Positions 9,701-21,075 of a DNA stretch of 64,000 nucleotides are shown one piece after another. Source of the DNA: Prillingera fragicola (taxonomy: Eukaryota; Basidiomycota; Tremellomycetes; Trichosporonales; Trichosporonaceae). How positions within the stretch are numbered: position 1 is the stretch's first letter; every line of letters begins with the position of its first letter. The stretch is taken from positions 186,001 through 250,000 of the forward strand of contig BEDY01000009.1 of the NCBI GenBank assembly GCA_002335605.1, given 5' to 3'. The translations under genes were made by a program, and so were the position numbers. The notes beneath the pieces were generated by a model. The model was not told where the DNA came from, searched no databases, and saw only the letters and a program-made list of their open reading frames with translations.

Positions 9701-12477
9701 GCGCCTCGGAGATGGCGAGGCCGTCGCGGCCGTGCTCGAGGCCGGAAGAGCCGTGTGTGCCAGAGCCAAGAGCGTGGCTGGCGAGAGCGCCAGCGCCGAG
9801 GCCGGCGGCTCCGGCACCAGCTGCGGTGCCGAGGCCGTGCGAGCCCGAGCGAGCGTCCTGCTGGCCGGTGAGACCAGTGCCCGCGGGGTGAGAGCCAGTG
9901 AGGCCAGTGCCAGCAGGGTGCGAGCCGGTGAGGCCGGAGCCAGTGGTGTTCGAGCCAGTGAGGCCCGAACCCGTCGAGCCACTGGTAAGACCAGCGCCGG
10001 TGGGGTTGGCGCCAGTGCCATACTTTGCGTCGTCCTTGAGGTCACGAGCCGCCGAGCCGGTAGGACCGCGGCCAGTGGCGTCGCGCGCAACGTCGCCCGC
10101 AGTAGTGTGCGAGCCGGTGCGCGCGGGGTCGTTGGAGCCGAGGGCGTGGCTCGCGAGCGCGCCGGCGCCGAGGCCGGCGGCTCCTGCGCCAGCTGCTGTG
10201 CCGAGGCCGTGCTGGCCCGAGCGGGCGTCGTGCTGGCCAGTGAGGCCTGTGCCGGTGCCGGTGTGCGTGCCGCTGGTGACACCGGTGCCGGTGTGCGTGC
10301 CGCTGGTGAGGCCGGTGCCGGTGTGGGTACCACTGGTAAGACCAGTGCCGGTGGGGTTGGCACCAGTACCATACCTGGCGTCGTCCTTAAGGTCCCGAGC
10401 CGCCGAGCCAGTAGGTCCGCGGCCGGTGGCATCACGCATAACGTCACCCGCAGTGTGGTCGCCGGTAGCGCCGGTGCGGCGCGAGGCGTCCTGGTTGTGG
10501 TGGTGCAGAGCGGCTCCACCAGCGCCGAGCGCGGCCGCGCCAGCGCCAACGCCTGCGGCGGTGCCGTAGCCGTGCGAGCCGGAGCGGTTGTCGCCTAGCT
10601 GCGAGCCCGTGGTGCCGTAGGTAGCGTCGTCCTTGAGGTCGCGCGCCGCCGAGCCCGTGGGGCCGTGGCCGGTCGCGTCGCGGGCGACCTCGCGGGCTGA
10701 GCCGGTCTGGCCGCTCGAGTGGTGGCCGAGCCCGCCGAGGCCGGTGTGGTGCCCGGTGCCGGAGCCGAGGCCGCGGGAGCTGCTGTCGTGCGTGCGCGAG
10801 TGGGGGACGCGGTCGTCGCCGGCGTACCCCTGCTGCTGCGTGCCGAGGCGCACGTCGTGGCCGGCGAGCTCGCGGTTGTCCTTGTCCTTGTTGTAGGCGT
10901 GGGCGCCGAGGGCGCCTGCGCCGAGACCTGCGGCACCGGCGCCGAGAGCGGTGCCCATGCCGTGCCCGCTGTGGTCGTCGAGGCCGCGGGAGGTGGGGCC
11001 CCCGTGGGTCGCGCCGGGGGGCAGCGTGGCTGCGGTCGGGTCGTTGCCGCGCGACGTCGAGATGCCCGTGGGGTCAGTGTTGTGGTGGCCCGTGACGCCC
11101 GGGTGCGTGTTGCCGAGGGCGCCGACGCCGTGCTGCGAGCCGGTAAGCTGCTGGCCGCCGGCGGGGACACCGCGTGCGGCGTCGTAGCCTTGGCCCTGCG
11201 ACGAAAAGTCGGGGTTGCTGCTCTGGTGCTGGTCCTTGCCCAGGTGGTGGCCTGCGAGGGCTCCTGCACCGAGGCCGGCCGCGCCGGCGCCGAGAGCGGT
11301 GCCAGCACCGTGGTGGTGCTCAGAGTTGTCGAGGCCGCGCTGGCCGGTGGTGCCGTGCGTGCCAGTGAGACCGGTGCCAGTGCCGTGCGTGCCAGTGGCA
11401 CCAGTGAGGCCGGTGCCGGTGTGGCGGTCGCCGAGGGGCTGGGCACTGTCGCCGCCGAGGCGCGAGGTGGGGCCGGACGCGAGGTGGCGCGAGGTGCCGT
11501 CGTGCTGGCCGGGAACGTTGTCATAAGGCCTGCCAGTGTTGGGGTCGACACCCTGGCGGTTGTGGCCGTCCTTGTCGCGGTTGAGGTAAGCCGCGGTGCC
11601 AGCACCAGCGGCGCCGGCGCCGGCGACGCCCGCAGCGAGGCCGGCCATGTTGCGGTTGTTAGGGTCGGACGAGTTCTGGGACGCGTCCTGTGCGGCGCCA
11701 GCGAGCTGGTTCTTGGCGTCCTGCTTCTTGTCCTGGTAGGACGAGTAGGCCTGGCCTGCGGTGCGGGTCTGGCCGTCGGCGCCAGTGACCTGGGCCTGGG
11801 ACATGGGGTCCTTGGGGTTGTAGCGGACGCTGCTGCCGTCGGCGGCCTTCATGCCGAGCTCGGGGGTGGTGTCCGAGCCGACGACCTGGCCGTCGGCAGA
11901 GATGAACGTGTTCTTGGGAGCAGGCTGGTCGACCTGGCTGCGGAGCTGCTCGTCGGGGCGAGCGGCGTGGGCGGCCTTTTCGGCCGCCGTGGCAAACATG
12001 TCGCGGCCAATGACGCCCATGTCCTTGACGAGCTTGCGCATCTCACCGTTGGTGAGGAAGAGCGTGCTGAGCACGCGCAGGTGCTTGCCTGCCTCGTCGC
12101 GGTCGGCAAGCGCCTCCTTCTTGTTGGTGGGGACGACGCCAGACTGCTTGGCGTGGGTAATGTCCGTGTTCTCCATACGGAAGACGGTCTCCTGGAGAAT
12201 CTCGTCGCCGTTCTTCTCGGCGACCATCTCGCGCATAGTTCCGATAATGTCGCGCACGTCGTCAACCAGCTCGCGGCCGTCGGGCGAGAGCTTGTCGAGG
12301 GGCACGGGAGAGTGCTGCTGGGCGTACGCCAGAGCGTTGTCAATCTGGACATTGTCCGGGAGGCGGCTGCGGCGTCAGCCTCGCAAGAGAGAACAGCAGG
12401 AGACGAAAGACTCACCCGTCACGGAAGGCCTCGATGACGCCCCAGAGCTTGACCTTGCGCTGGATGTCGGCCTCCAT
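6777..12477 (-). CDS. Giant Ham1-like protein with long Gly/Thr/Ala repeat region
   Basis: Exons (minus) 12477-12416, 12366-8449, 8370-6777 give 1857 residues; both introns (49 and 78 bp) rejoin frames exactly. The N-terminal part (about 1-130) matches the Ham1-like N-terminal domain (RLPDNVQIDNALAYAQQ, GRELVDDVRDIIGTMREM). The C-terminal domain (about 1320-1750) matches the Ham1-like C-terminal domain: helical VQEHKDYNEAMTWLLDAL, then the beta-rich lipid-transfer-like segment with NLFPNIVTLENHNFFKFSPY and HHRLHLGMSQIQCDIRDVRF. Between them lie about 1000 residues of low complexity. In Cryptococcus the related Ham1 is reported as a palmitoylated protein linked to mating and capsule; I recall this and cannot check it. 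The C-terminal fold suggests membrane or lipid association. The start at 12477 follows an in-frame TAA. The repeat region is far longer than I would expect in the family. Long plus-strand open frames over it are composition artefacts. Confidence 0.88.
8760..11640 (-). repeat. Coding repeat region of the Ham1-like gene
   Basis: Imperfect repeats inside exon 2. One unit encodes TGSAARDLKDDA flanked by GPTG and YGT and occurs three times, near 10029-10083, 10380-10433 and 10626-10679. Another encodes an Ala/Gly segment of about 20 residues (core GAGAAGLGAGAL) about six times, each followed by a His-rich stretch. Short GTGLTGS/GTGVTSGTH runs make up much of the rest. The Ala/Gly segments have the GxxxG spacing of glycine zippers. 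Exact copy boundaries need a dot plot. Confidence 0.85.
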
Positions 12478-12736
12478 CTCTTTACCGCTCGCGGCCGAGG
12501 TGACCGCGCCCGACGTCGGGTGGGCGGATACTTGGCTGTGTGTGTTCACTGCGGCTTAGCATCGAGCAGGAGGAGAAGAGTGGCACAAGAGGAGCAGATG
12601 CCACTGTGTGGTGTATACTCACTGTCGGTGTGTCTGTGTGCACCCAGGTTGTGATAAACTCAGGCTGGGCAGACTTGTAGCGAAACAACAAGAGCCCGGG
12701 GGATGGGATGTTCTTAAAGCAGTTCCCCCATGCATG

Positions 12737-12770
12737 CAGCAGCAGCTCGAGCAGCAGGAGCAGCAGCAGG
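12737..12770. repeat. CAG/GAG-rich microsatellite
   Basis: Imperfect CAG triplets with CTC-GAG interruptions upstream of the Ham1-like gene. It is outside any frame I accept, so it does not encode polyglutamine here. Confidence 0.75.
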
Positions 12771-12931
12771 TGACCTCATTGTGCATGCAGCATGTCGAGA
12801 GCCAGACGAGCAACAACGTCATAACTGCCACATTCAATATTGTAATGATGTCATTTAGGATAACTCTATATCGCAGTAAATCTCCATCCAGCGTGCTCTC
12901 CTGCTGCTGCACCTGCTCTCGGGACGGACAT

Positions 12932-13002
12932 GCAGCAGAGCAGCAGAGCAGAAGAGCACCAGAGCATGGCGGCAGAAGAGCAGCGCAGCAGCAGAGCAGA
13001 GC
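12932..13002. repeat. GCA/GAGCA-rich imperfect repeat
   Basis: Runs of GCAGCAGAG, AGAAGAGCA and similar units over about 70 bases in the same spacer. Purine-rich on the plus strand. Confidence 0.7.
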
Positions 13003-13912
13003 GCGAGGGTGGAGGTAGTCTAGTCTCAAAGAGAACATGCCATGACGACGCTCACAAGCCTGCCCTGGCTCTCGCAACTTGCAAGGCGTTCGTCCCCCAC
13101 CCCCGTGTGCGGCGCGTACTGCAAGGGGAGAACGCACGTTGGGTCTTATATTTACACTCGCGCTGCTACCCGGCGGAAGGCTGAGCAGGTCCAGCAGCAG
13201 AGGGGACGAGGGAGCCAACGCGTCCACCTGCACGCTGAGCTGGCAGCGCTACTACCCTGCGGTTGAGATCGAGTCCCCGCTGCTAATTCCAGCACTACTG
13301 CCCACACCAGGTCGAGGACATCAACAATGTCGTCATTGATGCCATGCCGAGTAGACGGTCAAGCTATCTGTCGATCAGGGGGTTGGCTGTTGTTAATTAC
13401 TGGTGCTGCTGATTCCTGGAACACTGGCCGAGGAGCTCCAACGGGAAACCGGGGTGCAGGTGCCGTGGTGGTGAACCGAGGTCTTTGTTGCCGAGGAGAG
13501 CCAGACTCTGCGGGTGAGTCAGTTTGGGTCAGAGGATTGGGACCAGCAAGTCGGCGCCGGTCGGGGACGGGCCGACGAGATGGATGGACGCAGACAAATG
13601 TTGCTCAAGAGCTTGGTATGAGCCACTGGCCTACACGTCAGCCATGCAGCATTGGGATCGCTGGCTTGGATGTGCTCAGACACGACGCACTCAACAAGGG
13701 CGTCAGTGGGTGTGTCCTGGGAGTGGTTCGCGGTCCACAGAATACGCGACTTGCATGTCTTCAGATCTATATCCTACAGCTTAGCTTGCACGCTGCCTCT
13801 CCTCTCCTCCCTCCGTTTTGGTCTCTGCTATCCTCACATGTCGACAGCGTCTCGCTGTGCACATCTCCTCGCTGTGCACATCGCCTCGCGGCGCTCGCGC
13901 ACTCGGCGCGGC

Positions 13913-15235
13913 TTACAGATCAACCTTGACCGCAATCACATGCGTCGAAGCAAATCCGGTAGCGTAAAGCCACGCCTGCTTTTTGTTCGCGTTCGTGGCC
14001 GGGTCAATCGAGATCATGACCGCCGCGGACGCCGAACGGAGCACGGCCCCGTCGTCCTCAAAGAGACGACGCTTGTCCCATCCCTTCTCCGAGTTGCGGG
14101 TCGCGAGCCAGATGACCGAGGGGATGGGCCCGGACTCGATCGCGTGCGCGAGCTCGCTGCCCTGGATGAGGCCCGCGTTGAGCACGCCCGACGAGTCGGG
14201 CATGCGGCCCGCACGGGGATAGGCGTCCTTGAACCAGAAGGGGTTGTCAATGCTCGTGTCAAACTTGATCTGGTCGTACATCTTGAGCCAGTGGTCGGGC
14301 TGGGTGTGGGTCAGGTAGGTGACGCCACCGGCGGCGTCGCAGATCAAGACGTCGTCCTCGGTCTCGCCCTTGCCGAGACCGTTGTTGTTGTGCAGGCCGT
14401 CCATGGCGACGTGCGCCTCGACGCCGTCAAAGTTGTTACCGCCTTCGTTGGCGCGGACGTGGACCGTCGTGCTCCACCCAGCAGTGATACGGTTGCCAAT
14501 GTCCTCGACGACGCGCATGTGTCCCTCGCGGTAAAAGTGGTCGTTGGTGACGTAAAAGTCGAGCGGGCCCGTAGCGAGCAGGTCGTTCGGAGTCGTGATG
14601 AGGCGGTGACGCACGGTACGGACGTGTGTTGCAACGTTGGTGCCGAGCTCGTGGCGGAAAATCTCAACACGCGAGTGGGCCTTGTCGGGCAGCGACTGGT
14701 TGAGGGTACGCGCATACTCTGGGTTGGGCGTGTGGTTGATGGCCTGGATGTAGACGGCCTTGGGGTCGAGGGGGTCGGTGATCACGTCAATGCCGTGGGT
14801 CGTAAACGACGAGTCAAAGTCGATCAGCTTGAGCTTGGTAGCCGTGAATGTCTGGTTGCGTCAGTCAACGTCACCGTGTAGCCACTCGACGCCTCAACGC
14901 CCATGGCGCGGCGCGGCGCTGTTGCTCACATTCGGATCAATCACACGCAGCCCACCATCGCTCGTCTTGGCAAACGCCGGGTTGCTAAAGAGCGCAAGGG
15001 GAGGGAACCAGTGGTGACGGCCGTCGACGCCCTGGCAGGCCGTAAAGAGCAGTCCCGATGGCTTGTGCAGGTGCAAGTCTTCACAGTTGATGGTATTGTC
15101 GATGCGTCGAAGACTGCCTGCTGCGTGGTAGTTTTCTGGGGTCCGGAATACGCCAAGAGTGCAGGCGCGGTCGTAGAGGAATGAGCCTGCAATAGCTAGG
15201 AAGCCTGTAAAGACTGCTAAGAAGGGGAGGATCAT
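13913..15235 (-). CDS. Paraoxonase/arylesterase-like beta-propeller protein
   Basis: Exons (minus) 15235-14930 and 14851-13913 join in phase 0 over a 78-bp intron; 414 residues. The start at 15235 begins with a hydrophobic segment (MILPFLAVFTGFLAIAG), a likely signal anchor; an upstream in-frame ATG at 15340 is possible but weaker. Family marks: NCEDLHLHKPSG (paired acidic Ca ligands of PON enzymes), FTTHGIDV (the His-Gly-Ile of the propeller) and YVTNDHFYREG, close to the ATNDHYF motif of PON1. Serum paraoxonases are six-bladed propellers that hydrolyse lactones and aryl esters and stay tethered by an uncleaved N-terminal helix, which agrees with the segment here. Substrate unknown. Likely endomembrane or secreted. 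The gene is divergently transcribed from its right-hand neighbour. Confidence 0.88.
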
Positions 15236-15854
15236 GCTTGCTAGTCCAAGGAGAGTAGTAGTAATGTGGAAGAGTGCAAAGGAGAGAGGGATGATGGGAT
15301 TGGGTGAGAGCGAGCATCCAGGGAGCCGGCATTCGCTCATACCCGCAGTCTCCGGTGGAGGTCGTCCACCCAGCCAGGCAGCGACGGCGAGCAGCCCCAG
15401 AAGCGCCAGTGCAGTGCACAGTTGGGCTCATGAAGCAGAATGACTACCTTCTGACAAGAGCAAGCATGCCGCTGTGAGCATGCATCCCACAGTGTACACA
15501 CGCTTCATGGGCGAGGAGCCACGGTTCCATCTCCAGGTGGGCTAGCCTCAGCCCCTCTGAACGAACTGTCTCTGATACGCTCCAACGCGGTCCCAGCAAA
15601 CTACTGGCATCTGCGACTCTGTCCAGATGAGCCGAGCTAGGTATTGAGTAGGTGTGGACGTTTACAAGAGTTGTCACTGCATGCATACAGCATGTATTGC
15701 TCGCAGTATCCATACCGATACAATGACGTGTGATTATTTCTCCATGTACGCGTGCACCCCGCTTGCGGCCATGTCAACAATATATATTGCTAGACTCTTG
15801 CCTCTTGCCTCCTCCCTCACGAGTTACCCTCCCCATTCTTAAACCAGAACGACA
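15236..15854. promoter_or_regulatory. Divergent intergenic region with TATA-like site
   Basis: 619 bases between two divergent genes. A TATATATT at 15781-15788 lies about 70 bases before the plus-strand ATG, a plausible TATA box for that gene. The rest shows no coding potential. Confidence 0.5.
15781..15788 (+). promoter_or_regulatory. TATA-box-like element
   Basis: TATATATT about 70 bases upstream of the ATG at 15855. Position fits, but no experimental support. Confidence 0.45.
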
Positions 15855-16664
15855 ATGAAGGTCCCCCAGATCCTCGACGCAGACGACCTCTCGGATTACC
15901 CCTCCCTTCAATCTCTCAAAGAGCAAGACCAAGACGTCAACATAGACACCATCACCGATGCCGTGCTCGCAGAGACGGTCCGGCTCGACTTTGCCGCCTC
16001 GTCGCCTTCGGCATCCGTCCCAGAGGCCAAACTAGTAGCCATCGGGCGCTTCGCGGCGCATGTCATCGCGGGTACGTGCAAGCACGCGTGCTGGAGAGTC
16101 GTCGCTGAACAGAGTCCGTAGAGGACGCGAGCAAGGATATCGAGAACAGCGCTGGTCTCGCTCACATCCTCCGCCGACTCGAGACGACTGTGCAGGAGCT
16201 GCTGGACAAGCAGAATGAGCTGGTGAACAAGCATGAGCAGATGAGTCTCGCCAACGCTGCTCGGTACGTGCAAACCTGGCTTGAATATTGCCGCGGCTGA
16301 TTGGTGCTTTAGTCTCCACAACGCCGCGGCCGCACTCTGCGGTGACCCGTGGGAAGCCGTTCCGTACCTCTATCCGGACGCTGTTCCCGACGACGAGGAC
16401 GTCAAGCTCACGGTGCGTTGGAAGGCTGGGGACCGCATACTGATAACCACCTAGGCGATTACTTCCAAGGCGGACTTTGTGGCGCTTTCCGAGGCTCAGC
16501 TGTGCGGTCATTTGGCCAAGCACGGTGGTACTTCTTACGACCAGGACGTGCCCATTGACACGCTTCGCTGCTACCTACTCGCCCAGCTGGGCGTGCCGAT
16601 GGAGGTGTTCACGGATGTCGCCGTCGGCTCTACCATCGCCTCTACCGTGGTCTATCGTCCGTGA
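15855..16664 (+). CDS. Unrecognised protein, member A of a two-copy family
   Basis: Four exons 15855-16071, 16113-16263, 16313-16412, 16455-16664 with introns of 41, 49 and 42 bp; 225 residues. Sequence marks: MKVPQILDADDLSDYP at the start, TDAVLAETVRLDF, a coiled coil (RLETTVQELLDKQNELVNK, about 90-115), VPYLYPDA and ALSEAQLCGHLAKHGG near the end. No signal peptide or membrane span. I do not recognise the family with confidence; the overall layout (short N-terminal part, coiled coil, small C-terminal domain) recalls Mug135-like fungal proteins, but that is a weak impression. A second, frame-disrupted copy lies at 25053-25957 with the same intron positions and phases. Function unknown. Confidence 0.8.
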
Positions 16665-16921
16665 TTGGCCCGTGGCTGATTGTAGTGAGACTGTGACAGT
16701 GTGAGAAAGCGCGTTAGTTACGACCATGTGAGCGAGCAGTCGAGTTTGTAGCCTGTAGATACGCCATGAGAGCCGAGTACCCTGTAATACGTCTTGAAGC
16801 GCAGACTGATCCAAAGGTGGCTCAAAGTAAGTTGCAGCCTTCAAGGCCTGCATGCGAATACAACCTTGGTCTCAAATGCCACCCCCTCCTACTCCCACGG
16901 CACGAGACAGTGTCCACTAGA

Positions 16922-19830
16922 TCAAGCAGCACCCGACACGGCACTCCTCTCATACTGCCCATCAGCGCCATCCCAGCAATCAACTCACAAAGCACAGATA
17001 CGCGCGCGCAGACATGACCTCGTCCAGGCTAGCCAGGCGGATCTCGGTACTGCACCGTCAGCGTCCTTCCCTGCGGTACACCCCGCTCGCTGGCGCTCGA
17101 CTCACTCTGAACAGTAGCACCAAACCCTGCGATCTCCACCGACGCGTAACCCGCCCAACCGCTCCGTCGCGCCGGCAATCGCGTCCTCGGGGCTCGCCCA
17201 CCCCTGGGGCTCGGACATCCCCTGAGCCTGCGCCGGCCCGGGGGGCTGGAAGAGCCGCTCGGGATCCACGAGGACGTAGGCGATATAGTGCCCGCCCACC
17301 ATGGTGCCCATGTGCACGACGATGGCTGCTGTTAGCTTGCCGTTGGGCGGGTGACATACCGTAGAGAGAGTACTCGAGGGGGTCTAGACCCGGCCGGCCG
17401 AGTTCCTGGTCCTTCCAGTCCATAAAGGGGGCGTGGAGCTTGCCGGACGCTGAGCGGGTTAGGCGGTAGTCGTTGCGGTTCGGGGAGAGAAAGGGGGCGA
17501 GGTCGATCGTTTCGGGGAACGAGATAAAGTCGTCAATCCTGGAGGGTTAGCGCGACGTCGAGGACCAGGACGAGCTAGAAGAGGGAGGGACGTACTTTTT
17601 CAAGCTGGAAAAACTCGAGTAAACACCCCCCGCAACCTGCCTAAACCTCTTCAAGTGAAACACGAGCACCTCTGGCGCGCGCGCGACGAGGTAGCGTTTG
17701 TAAGCCTTGCGGAGGATATAGTGCTTGTTGCGTGTCTGGGCCCGCGTGAGGGCGGGGCGGAAGAGGTGCGAGCGGCGTACGCCCGGCGCGGGCTCGTCGT
17801 CGTCGTTGTCGGTGCTGTCCGAGAGGCCGTCCGAGTCGTCTACGTCTGACGCGGCCGCCGCGTCGTCCAGGGCTGACAGCGGGGTGGGGCCGGCCGACAG
17901 CGTCAGGGAGCCCGTCGAGCTCGTCGTGCCCAGACTCGTGCTGCTCCCATCCGCCATACTCCGCAGCGACACATCGCTCAACCCCGTCTCGCCGTTGGCC
18001 CGCTGCAGCTCGCCGATGCTTATACTGTTACTCCGCTCGACGTGCTGCCTGAGCGGACTCGGCGCGCGCGGGCCCGGCACGCCGTGCGTCGTCCGCAGCC
18101 GCCCCAGCCGGTTCCCGTCCCCGCGCTCAGGCAGGGACGCCATCGACGCCGCAGGCGACGCAGAGGGCGACACGGCATCGCTCGAGGTTATGGCTATAGC
18201 TGGCGCGCTGGCGCCCGCATCGCGCGCCCCGCGCAAGCGCCGTTTGCGCGAGTAGTGGCCGTTCTTTATCTTCCAGCACTTGTGGCACGCAAACGCATTG
18301 TCGCCTTCGAGGATCTCGACCGAGGTGAACGCTTTGAGGCAGTCGAGGAGGCCCGAGTCGGTTGCGGGCGTTGCGGCGCCGAGGCCGCCTGCGTGCGCTG
18401 CCCGCAGCTTGGCCAGCGGGTCCGACGCCTCAGGCGCGCCCGGTGGTCCGTACAGGATGCGCTGGATGTAGGCTGCCTGGGCAGGCGTGGGACCTCGCTG
18501 GTGGATGTGCTCGTGGTGGCCTAGTAGCGGGGAGGTCGGGCGTGAGGGCGGGGACGGCGGGGCGGACGCGGACGGTGACAGCGGTCTCTGCGGCGGCTCT
18601 GCTCGCGACGCGACCGCCGAGGGATCCTTGTCCTTTGCAGCTTTGGCGCCTTTACGCCTGAAAGAGAACGAGGGGCGGGCTCGCAGCCCGCTGAGTGATC
18701 TGGACACTGACGGGGTGCGCTTGACGCCCGGCGGGGCGAGCTCGGTCTCGTCGCCCGACTGCAGACTCACGCCCAGACCCGCCAGGCGCGGTTTCGACAC
18801 TGCTCCGCGCTCGGAGTCACTCCCCTCGGCCTCGGACATGACGGCCGCGGGCTCCCCGCCGATACGCTGGGATACCGCGCGCGGCTTGAACATTGCCCTC
18901 AGCTTGTCGCGTTTGCGCACGCGCGGCGCAGAGTCGTCGCCGGGCATGCAGAGTGAAATGTCCAGGAACCCCTCGTACGTGTGGCTGACCGACTTGCACG
19001 TGTCGCAGACGACTATGGACGACAAGAGACCGCCAAACAACGTGTCGACAAACGGCACCAGGTCGCCCGTCGAGCCGTTGGCCGGGGCTATGAGTGACGA
19101 CGCCATCGAGTTTGTCGGCGGCGACGTGTTTGGCGAGTCGGTAAACGAGGGCAGCGGCGAGGCCACCGCGCCAGGCGTGACCAGCACGCTCACTGGTCGT
19201 TGGGCAGGCGAAAAGATGGCATTCGCAGGCTGCACACGCTTAATGACGTCCTTTTCCTCCATCTCCATACTGTCGAGCAAGTGTCGTAGCAGCTCGTGCG
19301 CGTCCTGCTGCGCAAACTCGTCGTACTGGTCGTACTTTCTCGCGAGCTCGCGCAGCAGCTGCGACAGCGAGATGGAGTAGACGGAGCTCGCCTCGCCCGC
19401 GCCGGCTGTGCCGCCGCCGCGATCCTTGGTCGTCCACGCTTTATGCAGCGAGTTGGTGAATGCCCGCGTCACTGGTAGCAGGCCGTAGAGGGGGGGTTCG
19501 AGCGCGTCGGGAGAGAGGCAGGGGGTGAGCCGCGGGGGTTGCGGGGGGTTGGGGAGCATGCTGCTCGGTGACGGGTAGAGGGGCAGGGCGGGGTTGTTGC
19601 TCAGCAGTGCGATCAGTGCCGGTGTTGCGGACAGCTAGGCTAGTCAGCATGGTGGTGCAGCAAGAGCAGCTTACAGCCTGGAAAGTGCTGTTGAGGAAAC
19701 ACGTCATGCCCATGTTGATGATGCCCGGCGGTTTGTGTGTACGCTCGCGCTCCGGGCGCTGGCCGTCTTGCGCTATAGGCGGCGTACGTGCCGGACTGGG
19801 CATTTTAGAGTGGGGCGCCGAGTAGCTCAT
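16922..19830 (-). CDS. Ubiquitin-specific protease (USP/UBP family)
   Basis: Six exons (minus): 19830-19675, 19634-17596, 17538-17360, 17325-17106, 17049-16989, 16954-16922; 895 residues. The Cys box is INMGMTCFLNSTFQA with the intron right after it, continuing LSATPALIALL. QQDAHELLRHLLDSMEMEE follows. Zinc-site pairs are CDTC and CHKC. The His box is MVGGHYIAYVLVD, and the end is VWCYCSD..AYLCFYERS. The last exon is 33 bases and was found because skipping a 34-bp intron restores the family's CFYER ending. A Ser/Pro/Ala-rich insert of several hundred residues splits the catalytic domain between the two zinc pairs, as in the USP16/45 group. Catalyses removal of ubiquitin; substrate unknown. 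At the fourth exon, of two tandem CAG acceptors the second was chosen because it keeps the usual spacing before VVHMG. Confidence 0.93.
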
Positions 19831-20464
19831 CGCTGCTGACGTCGTGGGAGGGAGGTGGACAGATGCGCCGAGGGAGGGGGGTAGGGAGGGGTGGGGGCAG
19901 GACGACCTGCGGAGAGAGTAGCTGGGTGGGCTGGGGATGGGGATGGCCTGGTGGGTAGTCGAGATGCGGGTGACGAGAGACGAGCGACGTGCAGTGTGTG
20001 TTTGCCAGTGTAGAGGAGTGGTTGGAGAGGAGGAGCAGGACGAGTCTTGTTGAAAGAACGACGGATAGTGTACAAGAGCAACGACAGCAGATTGACCAGC
20101 GTGCGGCTTTCTTGGCACTCGTTCACCACGTCGCGACGACCTCGACAGCTCTCTTGTTCTCCATGCAACACCCAGCTCGCTGCCCCAGGCCACCTCCCAG
20201 CAACGTGCTCAACACCCCAGCCGCCTCCTCGGCACCCCAAGCATTCAGCCAAGCAGCCAGTTCATCATCACTGACGCCTCCTCCGACACTGGCGGCCGCC
20301 GCCGGAGGGTGCCTGTCTCCGCCTTACGCCGCCGCCGCCGGACCTGGATCCCCACGACGCTCATGATGTACATCTTGTTTGCTGCTACCTCTTCCGACTG
20401 GTTCCTTCAAACTGCTCCATAATCAACTGTATGGATGCACACACCGCGTTGGGCATGCACACGC
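19831..20464. other. Spacer: USP promoter and RPEL gene 3' region
   Basis: 634 bases, both neighbours on the minus strand. Contains a GCC/CCG-rich stretch near 20290-20340 but no frame I can support. Confidence 0.4.
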
Positions 20465-21075
20465 TCAAGGGTCGGCAGGCTCGTTGCCTGTTTGTTGTCA
20501 GCGCGGCGTCTCGTGCGCGGCTCGGGCCGCCGACTCACTGTTGAGAATACCCTTCTTGACGAGCTCGTCGGCGGTGGGACGCTGGCCGAGCTCCTTGGAC
20601 AGCTTGTCCTGGGCGACGTCAGCGCTACACACGGGGCTGCGTGGATCGGGGCGTCGTCGTCATCGCCGCTCGTCGGCGTGCCCGTGCGCAAGCAAGGGAC
20701 TCACCTTGAGCATGTTCTCGCTGAGCTTGGCCTTTTGCGCGGCGTGGCGGTCGTTGGGGTCGCCTGGGGTGTGAGTGGGGTTCCCGGGGTAGGGAGGGGG
20801 TGCAGGACGTGGGCGTGGGAGCGACAGACAGGCCGCTGGTACAAAGGACGGTGGATGGATGCTGGTCGCCACTGGATGTAGCAGTACTAACCCTTGAGGA
20901 TACCCTGGTTCTTGAGGTCTGCGGCAGTTGCGCGACCTGCAAAGAGGCCATCCATCTTGGCGCGGTCTACGGGGCTGGAAGGGGAGAGGTCTGGGTGGGT
21001 GTCTACGCCTTCAGTCGTGTTGATGCCTTGGACGGTGGGGATGACTTTGGGCTCGGCGTTGGCGTTGCTGGACAT
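20465..21075 (-). CDS. Small RPEL-repeat protein
   Basis: Four exons (minus) 21075-20892, 20763-20705, 20608-20539, 20487-20465; 111 residues. Two RPEL-type motifs are visible: LFAGRATAADLKNQGILK (about 44-61) and GQRPTADELVKKGILN (about 89-104). RPEL motifs in other eukaryotes bind G-actin; small RPEL proteins of this size occur in fungi but their role is poorly known. The last intron (51 bp) is inferred from a GTGAGT donor, a GCTGAC branch and a CAG acceptor, giving the end NSNEPADP. Reading through it instead would give NSESAARAAHETPR, also without disturbing the motifs. No signal peptide; probably cytoplasmic or nuclear. Confidence 0.82.

Larger units (their letters stand above)
12478..13912. 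other. 1.4-kb spacer with CAG-rich microsatellites
   Basis: Upstream of the Ham1-like gene and downstream of the paraoxonase-like gene, both on the minus strand. A GTGAGT donor and a GCCGCAG acceptor around 12550-12620 on the minus strand suggest a 5'-UTR intron of the Ham1-like gene. CAG-rich runs occur at 12737-12770 and 12932-13002. No convincing protein frame was found. Confidence 0.45.

Noticed and set aside
6915..10598. 1227-codon plus-strand open frame
   Set aside because: Antisense to the repeat-rich Ham1-like gene. It is an effect of GC-rich repeats; no family motif and poor composition.
10719..12437. 572-codon plus-strand open frame
   Set aside because: Also antisense to the Ham1-like gene and made of Ala/Val/Gly-rich sequence.
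13652..14881. 409-codon plus-strand frame
   Set aside because: Antisense to the paraoxonase-like gene, whose minus-strand reading has clear family motifs.
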